Source of the DNA: Pseudomonadota bacterium
Lineage (GTDB): Bacteria; Pseudomonadota; Gammaproteobacteria; Francisellales; Francisellaceae
Direction of reading: 5' to 3'
DNA: 36,860 bases
Assembly (NCBI GenBank): GCA_027621155.1
Contig: JAQCCA010000003.1
Coordinates: 1-36,860 of the forward strand
The notes under the pieces are model-generated. The model was not told the DNA's origin and ran no database searches. It saw only the letters and a program-made list of their open reading frames with translations. Position numbers and translations under genes: made by a program. Shown here in pieces: positions 8,638 through 17,043 of this stretch (the stretch's first letter is position 1; every line of letters begins with the position of its first letter).

Positions 8638-9845
8638 TGATCGGGCACACACGTGTTTCTCCCATTTTGCAATTTCTTTAAAAAATAAAGCGCAAAGAGC
8701 GCGCCTGGAATGGACAGCAAACCACCCAAGGTAAACAATACGCCATAACCTAAATGTGCTGCTAAAAACCCACTTATGATCATGCCTGAAATATATATCA
8801 GTAATTCTGCACACACTAGCACGGTAAAGTCAGTTCCCGCCTGCTTTTTCGAGCAATACTCTGTAAATATCGTATAAAGTACAACCATCTCCATTAAGCG
8901 TGATGCCATATTTACAAGCACAACACTAAAGATCAAAACACTTGAATTGATCCCACTTAACGCAATTCCGCCTAAAGAGAAATAACATACACCACGAATA
9001 ATTGCCAACAACCCCAGCATTTTCATGCCTCCTAAGGGCTTAAATAAACAGCTTGCTGTTGTCGCACCTACTAATCCAATCACCGCAGAGCCTATACCCA
9101 TAACAATGCCAATTGTGCTTAAGGGAATCTCAAGATCGACCAAAAAAGCTGACTGCATACCCATAACCAAGCCTTCACAAGCCCGATATATCAAACAGAT
9201 TAAAAGTAACAGTTTAGTTTCTCGGCGTTTAAAAAATGCCATTAATGAAGGCTTATGCTCCTGTACTAATTCAGTGGTATTTTTATTTTCAGTGATAAAA
9301 AACATATAACAGACGATAAACACACAAAGCACTGCCAATAAAGAGGTCACCGCCTGCCAGCCAAGGGTATGGTATAACGATATCAAGAGTGCTCCGCCAA
9401 GCATACTCCCCAGTGTTGTTCCTGCTACTCTAGCAAGGTTTCCCCAATGGAAATGATCTTTATCCAACTGCTCCACTAAGAAGCCATCAATTGCAATATC
9501 CTGTGTTGCCGCAACAGCTGACAACAAAAAGGCTAATAGAAAAATGACGAGCCAATACTCTCTTGGTGTAAATAATGAAAAGATCAATAGCATTACAATC
9601 GTGACAAATTGCAACCCCATAAACCAGCTTTTTCTCTTGCCAATTCTCTTAATATAATAGCGATCGACAAAAGGTGCCCACATAAACTTCACAACCCATG
9701 GCAGCAACAATAACCCGAGCATGCCAATCATCTGTAAGGATATTCCCTCTGCCCTTAATACTGTCGGTAAAGCAAAGGTACAAAAATACAATGGAATGGC
9801 TTGCGCTAAATATAAAACGCCTAAGTTTATAAAACGCTTATTCAT
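8604..9845 (-). CDS. MFS transporter, AmpG/RhtX-like, probable siderophore transporter
   Basis: This 413-residue, 12-helix inner-membrane protein belongs to the AmpG-like branch of the major facilitator superfamily. Markers are Leu-Pro-Trp-Val-Val-Lys-Phe-Met-Trp-Ala-Pro-Phe-Val-Asp near residues 48-61 and Ala-Ala-Thr-Gln-Asp-Ile-Ala-Ile-Asp-Gly near 111-120. The branch includes muropeptide permeases and the RhtX/FptX-type importers of ferri-siderophores. It is the last gene of the siderophore operon, 24 bases after the preceding stop, so uptake of the ferri-siderophore (or of an iron-free intermediate) is more likely than muropeptide transport. Direction of transport cannot be settled from sequence. 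Its 3' end overlaps the galM remnant. Confidence 0.8.
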   Translation of the reverse strand: MNKRFINLGVLYLAQAIPLYFCTFALPTVLRAEGISLQMIGMLGLLLLPWVVKFMWAPFVDRYYIKRIGKRKSWFMGLQFVTIVMLLIFSLFTPREYWLVIFLLAFLLSAVAATQDIAIDGFLVEQLDKDHFHWGNLARVAGTTLGSMLGGALLISLYHTLGWQAVTSLLAVLCVFIVCYMFFITENKNTTELVQEHKPSLMAFFKRRETKLLLLICLIYRACEGLVMGMQSAFLVDLEIPLSTIGIVMGIGSAVIGLVGATTASCLFKPLGGMKMLGLLAIIRGVCYFSLGGIALSGINSSVLIFSVVLVNMASRLMEMVVLYTIFTEYCSKKQAGTDFTVLVCAELLIYISGMIISGFLAAHLGYGVLFTLGGLLSIPGALFALYFLKKLQNGRNTCVPDHYVFAKAVENT

Positions 9846-9869
9846 CTGATACCCTCTTATGCCCGTTAT

Positions 9870-10256
9870 CTATAAACCATGTTGCTGTAGTAACTTATGC
9901 GCCTGTTGATAGGCTGTCACAACATCGCGCACTGCAATACATTGAAAAGGCATGCCTTTACGCATCGCCGGAGATTGAAGCTTTGCTATCATCGTAGGGT
10001 CTTCTGTGACACGAAACATCCCCAAGCAATATTTTGCCAGATCATTTTTGACTGTTTTAAACCACACTGCCTGTTTTTTACGAGCGTCATGCGTGAATTG
10101 ATAATGTGCTTCAAATGTACTGATCAGTAAAAAAGGTATTTTCCTTTTAAGCAAACTATCACAATCATTAAGCCAATGAATCACCTCATCATAGTGTGGA
10201 TAGTTATGAAAATGCATGCGCACAATAGGCCAATCTTGAATATCACATTGGATCAT
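9870..10256 (-). CDS. Small protein of unknown function in the siderophore operon
   Basis: I do not recognise this 128-residue protein. It has no signal peptide, membrane helix or cysteine-pair motif. It begins with a beta-strand-like segment containing Asp-Trp-Pro-Ile-Val, has a central Phe-Leu-Leu-Ile-Ser strand, and ends in a helical segment. The overall look is a small alpha/beta fold, possibly STAS/SpoIIAA-like, but that is a guess. Its ATG overlaps the stop of the NIS synthetase-GNAT gene (ATGA), with AGAGG upstream as ribosome-binding site. Tight coupling suggests a role in siderophore assembly or handling. Confidence 0.75.
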   Translation of the reverse strand: MIQCDIQDWPIVRMHFHNYPHYDEVIHWLNDCDSLLKRKIPFLLISTFEAHYQFTHDARKKQAVWFKTVKNDLAKYCLGMFRVTEDPTMIAKLQSPAMRKGMPFQCIAVRDVVTAYQQAHKLLQQHGL

Positions 10257-12709
10257 ATTAAGACCTCTTTTTCTGCTTTTTCTGCTTTTTCTGCTTTTTC
10301 TGCTTTTCCTACTTTTTCTACACTTCCTGTATTTATTTCATCGGTTGCATTTATTACTTGAGCTTTATCATTTTGCTTAAATTTATCAGCCTCACAGATA
10401 AAAACATATGCTGTTTTCTCAGGTAGCTGAATCTGCCCATACTTTTTGTAGCCGAGCTTCACTGTGATTTTTTCTAATGCCACAACACTAACATCTGGCT
10501 CACACAACACACGATAAGCATTTAGCTGATCAAAGCAATATGCAGTTAATGCCCGCACAATCAAATGCCCATAACCCTGCCTAATAACATGTGACTTACC
10601 GATAAGGACATGCCAACCATAATCGAATTCACCCACTGGATAATATTGTGCAATCCGATCAGCACAAGCCTTGTAAATTTCAGCATAGCCAATCTCAACA
10701 TTATTGACACTTATAATAAATAGCTGTTGATGTCCCGTTGATAATGCCTGACAAAAATGACGACTTAATTCAATTTTTGATTTAGCTAAACGCCAGTGCT
10801 TAGCAACATGCGGCTCATTCATCCAGCAATAGAGTTTATCAATATCCTGAGATAGATTTAGCGCACGTAAGCTCACACATCCTTTTGTATAATGCTTACA
10901 TGTATCCTCGTAAACTTTAGCTAAATATAATGGATTGACAAGCTGATCCGTTGGCAGCACTTTAGGTCGTGATTTGGCATCACCATAGCCTACTTCAATC
11001 ACTCGCAGACGATTTAAACACAGTTTGGCATAATGCGGCTGATACAAATCAAAGCGTTTAAAACGTTCTTTTAACTCTGGGTGCTGCTTCTGATAACTTG
11101 CAATGCATTGATGTAACTTTTGATAAAACCGAATTTCAGGATAATGTAACTTATTAGACAAGATTTCAGATAAATAGCGATAGTGCACAACAAACAAGCC
11201 CGTTTGAATAAACTGCAACAAGTAATCATCTTCAACCTGTGGAATCGCCGCCTTGACTGACAATGGCAGGCTTGCTAATTCTAGCACAGGGTTTTGGCAA
11301 ATATTAATATCATCAACAAAGTCTTTCATTGCTAGCCCAACGGGCAAGCCATTATTTAAGAGCAAAATACTATTCTCACCATGTGGTGAAAAAACCATAC
11401 CATAGCGATATAAGAAATGAAGAAGTGGCGGCACAGTATTGGCAAAGTAAGCGTTAAGCCAATCATCAAGATCAACACCACTGTGCTTGATCATCTCATG
11501 GACTAAGGCGTTGCCATATTGATCTTGATGCACTAATGACGCCATCGTGATCGCTTTTTCATGTGTCTGAAGTTTACTAGTAATGCTTTCTCGCCAAATA
11601 CCCCCTAACTGCTCGCTAAACTGATAAGGCGCGCCATCAAAGTCACTGTAAAAAGGGTGTTTAACATAAATACTAGCCAACTCCCCTAACAAAATAAAGC
11701 GACAATCCTGACTTAAGAACACATCATTTTGTGCTATCGTTTGCACCCACTCTGTTAATAGTGGCGCAACCTGAGTCTGCTTTTTAGGAAGACCGCGATA
11801 TACTGCCGTATTAAAAATACTCAATGGCAATTTAACGCTATACTTGCTACTATCTGTGGTATTAGCAAAAGTCCGAATCGATTGCATCGCAAGATAATTA
11901 TCATCTGATTCGCCTAAATAAACGATCTCATTCTTTGCCAACATACAGCTAAATTGCTGCAAAATGACATTTTGCCACTGCCATTGATGCACAGGGACGA
12001 AAACATATAAATCCGGATTAAGCCCTTGTTTTATCAATTTTTCCTTAAATTGCATGTGCATATCATCAGATAGCTCATGCTTTAATATATCCTGATAGCA
12101 CATCGATGAGACCGCGCTAAAAGTAACCTTCTCCTTAACAACCGCCAAATAGTGTAACTTTTGTACTTGTTGCATTTCTGGGGCATATAGCGCATAGTCT
12201 TTGGCATTAAAACCAATACGCCCTTTATTGATCACAAACCATGGGTGCCCGTGCATATCACCCTCAATATCAGCATAGGGCTTATGATAAATCTCTTTTG
12301 CTGAAATCCCTGAGTTTTCAAGCTTTAGCCTGATATTCATATCTGCATACAGAGTATTATTGAGCTCTTTGATAAAGTGTGCAGCGGTGATAGAATCAAT
12401 ACCCGTTAAAGCCAAGGTGTCCACCACAAATTCAATAGCATCTAGCGCAGGATCAGCTTTGCCATTGATACATTTAATAATACTACCTGAAACAATATCA
12501 AGGTTACCAAAGATGCGTTTGATCGCCTGAAATTGATAATATTGATTAGGCGCAACATCAAGTCGATAGCATTTATCATTTTGAGCATCACAAACGGGCT
12601 TGAGTAACCCCTCGTAGCTAAATTCCTCAATTATTTTTTGAAGCAATGCAGTACTTGCCTTAACATAGTGCTTTTGGTTTTGCTGATTAAACAGCTCTGC
12701 GATCATCAT
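10253..12709 (-). CDS. NIS siderophore synthetase (IucC/AlcC class) fused to GNAT acyltransferase
   Basis: Residues 1 to about 600 form an IucA/IucC-family, NRPS-independent siderophore synthetase, which uses ATP to join a carboxylate to a hydroxylamine or amine. Visible markers are Gly-His-Pro-Trp, a Lys-Gly-Arg-Ile-Gly-Phe block, Val-His-Gln-Trp-Gln-Trp, Ser-Pro-His-Gly-Glu-Asn, and Lys-Asp-Phe-Val-Asp-Asp. Residues about 620-790 resemble the IucB/AlcB/RhbD acyltransferases that acylate hydroxylated diamines, with Tyr-Gly-Trp-His-Val-Leu-Ile-Gly and a Gln-Gly-Tyr-Gly acyl-CoA loop. The two activities are commonly encoded by separate genes. The tail is a Lys-Ala-Glu repeat. I chose ATG 12709 (818 residues), with AAAGGA upstream; an in-frame TTG lies at 12754. 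It follows the N-hydroxylase gene closely and overlaps the next gene by four bases. Confidence 0.88.
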   Translation of the reverse strand: MMIAELFNQQNQKHYVKASTALLQKIIEEFSYEGLLKPVCDAQNDKCYRLDVAPNQYYQFQAIKRIFGNLDIVSGSIIKCINGKADPALDAIEFVVDTLALTGIDSITAAHFIKELNNTLYADMNIRLKLENSGISAKEIYHKPYADIEGDMHGHPWFVINKGRIGFNAKDYALYAPEMQQVQKLHYLAVVKEKVTFSAVSSMCYQDILKHELSDDMHMQFKEKLIKQGLNPDLYVFVPVHQWQWQNVILQQFSCMLAKNEIVYLGESDDNYLAMQSIRTFANTTDSSKYSVKLPLSIFNTAVYRGLPKKQTQVAPLLTEWVQTIAQNDVFLSQDCRFILLGELASIYVKHPFYSDFDGAPYQFSEQLGGIWRESITSKLQTHEKAITMASLVHQDQYGNALVHEMIKHSGVDLDDWLNAYFANTVPPLLHFLYRYGMVFSPHGENSILLLNNGLPVGLAMKDFVDDINICQNPVLELASLPLSVKAAIPQVEDDYLLQFIQTGLFVVHYRYLSEILSNKLHYPEIRFYQKLHQCIASYQKQHPELKERFKRFDLYQPHYAKLCLNRLRVIEVGYGDAKSRPKVLPTDQLVNPLYLAKVYEDTCKHYTKGCVSLRALNLSQDIDKLYCWMNEPHVAKHWRLAKSKIELSRHFCQALSTGHQQLFIISVNNVEIGYAEIYKACADRIAQYYPVGEFDYGWHVLIGKSHVIRQGYGHLIVRALTAYCFDQLNAYRVLCEPDVSVVALEKITVKLGYKKYGQIQLPEKTAYVFICEADKFKQNDKAQVINATDEINTGSVEKVGKAEKAEKAEKAEKEVLI
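10267..10320. repeat. 9-bp tandem repeat encoding a Lys-Ala-Glu tail
   Basis: Four perfect copies of CTTTTTCTG occupy 10267-10302, and degenerate copies continue to about 10320. On the minus strand they encode repeated Lys-Ala-Glu at the C-terminus of the NIS synthetase-GNAT protein. The unit is a multiple of three, so copy-number change alters tail length without shifting frame. The array ends just before the ribosome-binding site of the next gene. Confidence 0.9.
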
Positions 12710-12755
12710 CTTTTTACATATCCTTTTCTTTGTTCTATACCCATCACAAGCCAAT

Positions 12756-14153
12756 TTACAGCATTTCTGCCATTGCTTCTTCGCCCTGCTTCACTTCTTT
12801 TTGTGCACTCTCTTGTGTTTTCTTTTGCTCTTTAAGATAACGTGCAGGCACGCCAAAATGCGTCAAACCATGTTGTGAGGCAAATTGATAATGTTTATAC
12901 CCAAGCAATTGATTGGCAATCAATGCACTGCGATAGGCACCAAGGGTTAAATCAGGGGCGCCAACACCATGGCTATGCATTTCAGCATTTTGTACAAAGG
13001 CACGTAACTCATGCACGTGTGCATGTTGCAGTTGATAGTTTTTATCGATCAAATAATTACCTGAATCATCAAGCGCAAAGACATCCGCCACCGTTTTTAA
13101 CCAGCACGATAAATTATCCTCATAACCCGTGGCAGCGATAATATGATCTGTTTCAACCATAAATGATTGCGCTTGATCACGTTGGTGATAATGGCATCTT
13201 AATGCTTGCTGCTGCTCACTTGAATAGCAGGGCTCAACATCAACAAGCTCGCTATTGCTAATAACTTCAAATGAGTGATCACCATATATCTTTCTTTGAT
13301 AGAGAAGCGCGTAGATTTCCTTAAGCGTCTCGCCACTAATACCTTTATGCAGCAAGCCCTGCTCAGTGACTAACTTTGCCTTTTTTTCTTTGGATAAATC
13401 ATAAAAGTAATCAATATAATCTGGTGAGAAATGCTCCAAGGCAAGTGGGGTATGCTCCATTGGGGAAAAGCTTTTGCTGCGCGTAATCCAAGTTAACTTT
13501 GTTGATATGTGCTTTGTAGACATCAAGTCTAAAAATATCTCAGCTGCACTTTGCCCTGAACCAATTAAAGTAATATGTTTTTTTGATAACAAGCTATCTT
13601 TTATATCAAGATACTGTGCACTGTGATGAATATTTTCCTTTATTTGCTGTGATGCGTCCCTTAAGGCTTGGGGTAGCTGTGGCACCGAACCCACGCCAAA
13701 GATGAGATTTTCAGTTGTCAGTTGCTTTACAAAGCCATTACCATCTTTAATCGCTACCTGCCAAATATATTTATTTTGCCGCTTTAGCACCTTAATTCTC
13801 ACTACCTCCATTGCAAAATGACAACTTGAGAGTTGTGCGATAACCCAGCGGCAATACTCATTATATTCTTTGCGTAGCATAAAAAAGCTCTCTTTAAAGA
13901 AAAACGGATAGAGCAAGCCTTGCGTTTTAAGATAATTTAAAAAACTAAAACGATTTGTCGGATCCGCCATCGTCACGAGATCCGCCATAAACGGCACCTG
14001 TAAAGTAGTTGTTGGCATCATAACTCCTGCATGCCAATTAAATTGAGCCTTTTTGTCAACAAACATACATTTTAATGACTTATCAGCTAATAGCGCGGCC
14101 AGGCTTAAATTAAATGGTCCAACACCAGCACCTATCACATCATAATGCTGCAT
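12756..14153 (-). CDS. FAD/NADPH-dependent N-hydroxylating monooxygenase, diamine type
   Basis: The enzyme hydroxylates a primary amine to start hydroxamate formation in siderophore synthesis. It has the FAD-binding Gly-Ala-Gly-Val-Gly-Pro-Phe-Asn-Leu (near residue 9), the NADPH loop Gly-Ser-Gly-Gln-Ser-Ala-Ala-Glu (near 199), and Ala-Thr-Gly-Tyr-Glu (near 342). The substrate-side segment Leu-Gln-Val-Pro-Phe-Met-Ala-Asp-Leu-Val-Thr followed by Asp-Pro-Thr-Asn resembles AlcA, DesB and RhbE, which act on putrescine, cadaverine or diaminopropane, more than lysine-specific IucD. No diamine-forming decarboxylase lies in the operon. Two ATGs are possible; 14153 is better spaced from GGAGG. The start overlaps the upstream synthetase gene. 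Confidence 0.9.
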   Translation of the reverse strand: MQHYDVIGAGVGPFNLSLAALLADKSLKCMFVDKKAQFNWHAGVMMPTTTLQVPFMADLVTMADPTNRFSFLNYLKTQGLLYPFFFKESFFMLRKEYNEYCRWVIAQLSSCHFAMEVVRIKVLKRQNKYIWQVAIKDGNGFVKQLTTENLIFGVGSVPQLPQALRDASQQIKENIHHSAQYLDIKDSLLSKKHITLIGSGQSAAEIFLDLMSTKHISTKLTWITRSKSFSPMEHTPLALEHFSPDYIDYFYDLSKEKKAKLVTEQGLLHKGISGETLKEIYALLYQRKIYGDHSFEVISNSELVDVEPCYSSEQQQALRCHYHQRDQAQSFMVETDHIIAATGYEDNLSCWLKTVADVFALDDSGNYLIDKNYQLQHAHVHELRAFVQNAEMHSHGVGAPDLTLGAYRSALIANQLLGYKHYQFASQHGLTHFGVPARYLKEQKKTQESAQKEVKQGEEAMAEML

Positions 14154-15870
14154 CATACACCTCCGCCATCAAGGGATTATTGATCTGGGTATACACTGAT
14201 TGCTGCTCTAATGGTGCTTGCAATTCGTCCAGACCGTTAAGACGCGTTAATAAGTTTGCTTTACTTGGTAGCGTCTCTGCTGTTAATAAATACTGACAAA
14301 ACCGATTGTTTGTTTGGTAAGTACTTGAGAAGCTCTCTAAAAAACAGATCACCTTATTAATTAATATTTCTTCTTCAATCTCGGCAGGAATTGCTAGAGC
14401 CTCAATAACTGCCAACAGTTGATTGACAATAAAATAATAACAAAAATGATGATCAATAAATGCTTCATTACCGTCACATAGATGAATCAACTGCTCGTTA
14501 GTGGCAACATGATGCAAATTTGGATGATCGTGAATATAGTAATAGCCCTGACTATCACGATAAAATCCCGCAACAGGTAAAGCATCTTCAAAGCGCACCA
14601 ATAAGTTCTGCTGGTGAGCCTCTAACGCTATACCGTATTCACTATAAAGCCATAACACTGGCGCAATCACACACTTAAGATAAGCATTTAGCCATTTTAC
14701 TGCTGCCTCTGGCAATGATGTTTTATCCTTTCGCGCATGATAAGCCACCATCTGATTTAAGCGGCAAATAGATTGCATCGGATGCAGACTGGTTAAACTC
14801 GCAATACAGCTAACGTCATCTTTAAGCGAGAAAGGATTATGCCGCACGATGCATATACTTGGCTCATACAACTTGGCACCCACTGTCAATCCCGCAAAAG
14901 CTGGATCTGTAATCAAAGAAAAACATGGAAATTTCCCTGCTAAAACATCCTTTAATTTGCCCCTTGCCAATACATCAACAGCGATACTGCGATAACACTC
15001 TCTTGTGGCATTAACACGCACTGAATTCGTAATCGCAATGTTAAGTGAAAATTTAAACATCACATCCACCTCTGGACTATAAACTGTGCGCACTGAGGTT
15101 GTCGCATAAAACCATGGTCCTAAAGTGCCTAAATCAAGTATTTTCCCAGCTCTAAGATATGCTTGAATCGCAGGCTGCTGCAATAGATAGCTAGCTTGCC
15201 ATGGATGAGTGACAAATAGCGTTTGACTGTCAACGAGTGTGATCCTAGGTTCGTTTTTTAAAAAGCACACAATAATTTCTGTCACTGAACGATCAAGGTT
15301 TGAGTGCATATCTATAATTGAGCAATCAACAATAAAATAATGGAGCTTAAACCCGCTTTGTGTTTCAGGTGAGTAATCAATCAGCTCTTGTTTATTAAAA
15401 CCCTCTCGCGACTTGCCATCAGGCTGTAAACGGTGCCCTAATAGATGATTTTGTTCACTTAATAGAAAATTAGACTGAACATCGAGCATATGATCGAGAC
15501 TAGACTGTCGATATGCCAAAATCGTAGCCAACTGCTCGGCGGAGTTAATAGTACGTCTTAATGTATCATCCAGATGCGTAAGTGAAATCGGCTCCGGCAA
15601 AGCCAATAAGATCAAATGAATTGCAAATAATGGGGTAATGTTTATCTGTTCATTAACCGTTTGATAACTTATTGGCAACTGCCAAGCTGGTGACTTAAGT
15701 CTTGATGACAAATGAACATTAATCAGTAAACAAGTGTTTTTTTCTTTGCATGGAATTTTTAAGCAATATTGATCATTGCTAATTTTCCTAAGCATATAAT
15801 GATATTTAAATTCACGGTAATAACAATTTAGTAAATGTTTTAAAGTCTCTTCATATGCACGCATTAGCAT
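14140..15870 (-). CDS. NIS siderophore synthetase (IucA/IucC family), first gene of iron operon
   Basis: This 576-residue protein is a second, divergent IucA/IucC-family synthetase, likely acting on the other carboxylate step of a citrate-based siderophore. Family markers include Thr-His-Pro-Trp-Gln near residue 229, Asn-Ala-Thr-Arg-Glu-Cys near 290, and Glu-Ala-His-Gln-Gln-Asn-Leu-Leu near 430, followed by a Tyr-Arg-Asp-Ser motif. Its N-terminal 120 residues are poorly conserved by eye. Citrate as backbone and the order of condensation are inferred from the aerobactin, schizokinen and rhizobactin pathways. A ribosome-binding site AAAGGAAAG lies eight bases before the ATG. It is the first gene behind the Fur-box promoter and overlaps the hydroxylase gene. 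Confidence 0.88.
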   Translation of the reverse strand: MLMRAYEETLKHLLNCYYREFKYHYMLRKISNDQYCLKIPCKEKNTCLLINVHLSSRLKSPAWQLPISYQTVNEQINITPLFAIHLILLALPEPISLTHLDDTLRRTINSAEQLATILAYRQSSLDHMLDVQSNFLLSEQNHLLGHRLQPDGKSREGFNKQELIDYSPETQSGFKLHYFIVDCSIIDMHSNLDRSVTEIIVCFLKNEPRITLVDSQTLFVTHPWQASYLLQQPAIQAYLRAGKILDLGTLGPWFYATTSVRTVYSPEVDVMFKFSLNIAITNSVRVNATRECYRSIAVDVLARGKLKDVLAGKFPCFSLITDPAFAGLTVGAKLYEPSICIVRHNPFSLKDDVSCIASLTSLHPMQSICRLNQMVAYHARKDKTSLPEAAVKWLNAYLKCVIAPVLWLYSEYGIALEAHQQNLLVRFEDALPVAGFYRDSQGYYYIHDHPNLHHVATNEQLIHLCDGNEAFIDHHFCYYFIVNQLLAVIEALAIPAEIEEEILINKVICFLESFSSTYQTNNRFCQYLLTAETLPSKANLLTRLNGLDELQAPLEQQSVYTQINNPLMAEVYDAAL

Positions 15871-15909
15871 GATTACTTTCCTTTTTAAACGTCGGGATAA
15901 CCAAGAAAT

Positions 15910-15938
15910 ATTATACTGATAATAAATATCATTATCAA
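15910..15938 (-). promoter_or_regulatory. Sigma70 promoter of the siderophore operon
   Basis: On the minus strand, TTGATA (15933-15938) and a perfect TATAAT (15910-15915) are separated by 17 bases, which is optimal. Transcription would begin near 15903, giving a leader of about 33 bases before the first synthetase gene. Confidence 0.82.
15918..15936. promoter_or_regulatory. Fur box
   Basis: GATAATAAATATCATTATC matches the 19-bp Fur consensus at 16 of 19 positions and keeps both GATAAT/ATTATC arms. It fills the spacer of the siderophore promoter and overlaps its -35, so iron-loaded Fur would exclude RNA polymerase. This predicts expression only under iron limitation. Confidence 0.88.
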
Positions 15939-15997
15939 TACTTTACAGCAAAACTGCACCACCAAGCAAAGCAATAAATACTGTAAAATGGTTTGCG

Positions 15998-16008
15998 GCT
16001 GGTATACA
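15998..16008 (+). promoter_or_regulatory. Candidate extended -10 promoter for ribF
   Basis: TGG directly before TATACA (16003-16008) resembles an extended -10 promoter facing ribF; TACAAT at 16005-16010 is an alternative hexamer. No good -35 is seen. It would give a leader of about 65 bases containing the hairpin at 16031-16054. Confidence 0.3.
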
Positions 16009-16030
16009 ATGCTTGATAGTTTTTAACACC

Positions 16031-16054
16031 TCGCTTTGTTATGTATCAAAGCGA
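16031..16054. repeat. Inverted repeat upstream of ribF
   Basis: Perfect eight-base arms TCGCTTTG and CAAAGCGA enclose an eight-base loop, 25 bases before the ribF ATG. No T-run follows, so it is not an ordinary terminator. It could be an operator, or a stem in the ribF leader. Confidence 0.5.
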
Positions 16055-16079
16055 TTAATTAGGCATAAACAAACTTAAC

Positions 16080-17033
16080 ATGCAGCTGTTACGATTTGCA
16101 GATTTACATAACAATAAAAATCAAATACCAAGTATTGTCACCATTGGTAACTTTGATGGCATGCATTTGGGGCATCAGTATATTATTAAACATGTACAGC
16201 AACTTGCTAAAACCAATAGCGCCAAAGCGACAGTGGTGACATTTGAGCCGCAACCAAAAGAGTTTTTTTTAAAAGAGAAGGCACCTTTGCGCATAACGCC
16301 TTTTCGTGACAAAATCCAAGCATTTAAAGCACTCAATATCGATCAGGTATTGTGCCTGCAGTTTAATCAAAAGCTTGCGATATTATCAGCTGAAGCCTTT
16401 GTTAAAGCAGTTCTTGTCGATGGTCTTAATGCTCAGCATGTCATTATTGGTGATGACTTTCGTTTTGGTTATCAGCGTCAAGGTGATTTTAAGCTACTCC
16501 AAGACTTAGGACAAAAATATGGCTTTAGCGTAGAAAGCCTCCCTTCTTATACTTTAGATAACACACGCATTAGCAGCAGCCATATCCGCCAACTACTGAG
16601 TAATGGTCAATTCAATGATGCAGCGCATTTTTTAGGGCACAGCTACTCGCTAAGTGGTCGTGTGCATCATGGTGATCAAAATGGGCGTAAAATTGGTTTC
16701 CCAACCATTAACATCCTAATGCCAACAGCCGTCGTCGTTTCAGGGGTTTATGTTGTGAACGTGCATGTTCACGGTAAAATATATCACGGCATTGCCAATA
16801 TCGGCATTCGCCCAACAGTTGGCGGCAGATTACGTTTATTAGAGACACATATTTTTGATTTCACACATGACTTATATGGGCAATATGTTACGATTAAGTT
16901 TTTGCATTTTGTGCGTAGCGAGAAAAAATTTGCAAACTTTGACGCACTCAAAGCACAAATAAATGATGATAAACTAGCAGCCCTTACGTGGCTTGGAAAA
17001 CATATAAAAAGAATAAATAAGGTAACGGGTTAA
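16080..17033 (+). CDS. ribF: Bifunctional riboflavin kinase / FAD synthetase
   Basis: RibF phosphorylates riboflavin to FMN and adenylates FMN to FAD. The N-terminal FAD synthetase half has Ile-Gly-Asn-Phe-Asp-Gly-Met-His-Leu-Gly-His (about 22-32) and Ser-Ser-Ser-His-Ile-Arg (about 165). The C-terminal kinase half has His-Gly-Asp-Gln-Asn-Gly-Arg-Lys-Ile-Gly-Phe-Pro-Thr (about 197). At 317 residues it is full length. The start agrees with E. coli RibF, yet no Shine-Dalgarno sequence is visible. It lies ten bases before ileS, the common ribF-ileS-lspA arrangement, and is separate from the FMN-riboswitch operon. Confidence 0.96.
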   Translation: MQLLRFADLHNNKNQIPSIVTIGNFDGMHLGHQYIIKHVQQLAKTNSAKATVVTFEPQPKEFFLKEKAPLRITPFRDKIQAFKALNIDQVLCLQFNQKLAILSAEAFVKAVLVDGLNAQHVIIGDDFRFGYQRQGDFKLLQDLGQKYGFSVESLPSYTLDNTRISSSHIRQLLSNGQFNDAAHFLGHSYSLSGRVHHGDQNGRKIGFPTINILMPTAVVVSGVYVVNVHVHGKIYHGIANIGIRPTVGGRLRLLETHIFDFTHDLYGQYVTIKFLHFVRSEKKFANFDALKAQINDDKLAALTWLGKHIKRINKVTG

Positions 17034-17043
17034 AGGGTAAAAT

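Noticed and set aside
10176-10361. Plus-strand open frame with repeated Phe-Ser-Ala
   Set aside because: It is the antisense reading of the Lys-Ala-Glu repeat at the end of the siderophore synthetase gene.
12756-14153. Lysine N6-hydroxylase IucD (aerobactin type)
   Set aside because: The substrate-side segment resembles diamine hydroxylases such as AlcA, DesB and RhbE more than IucD, though a lysine substrate cannot be fully excluded.
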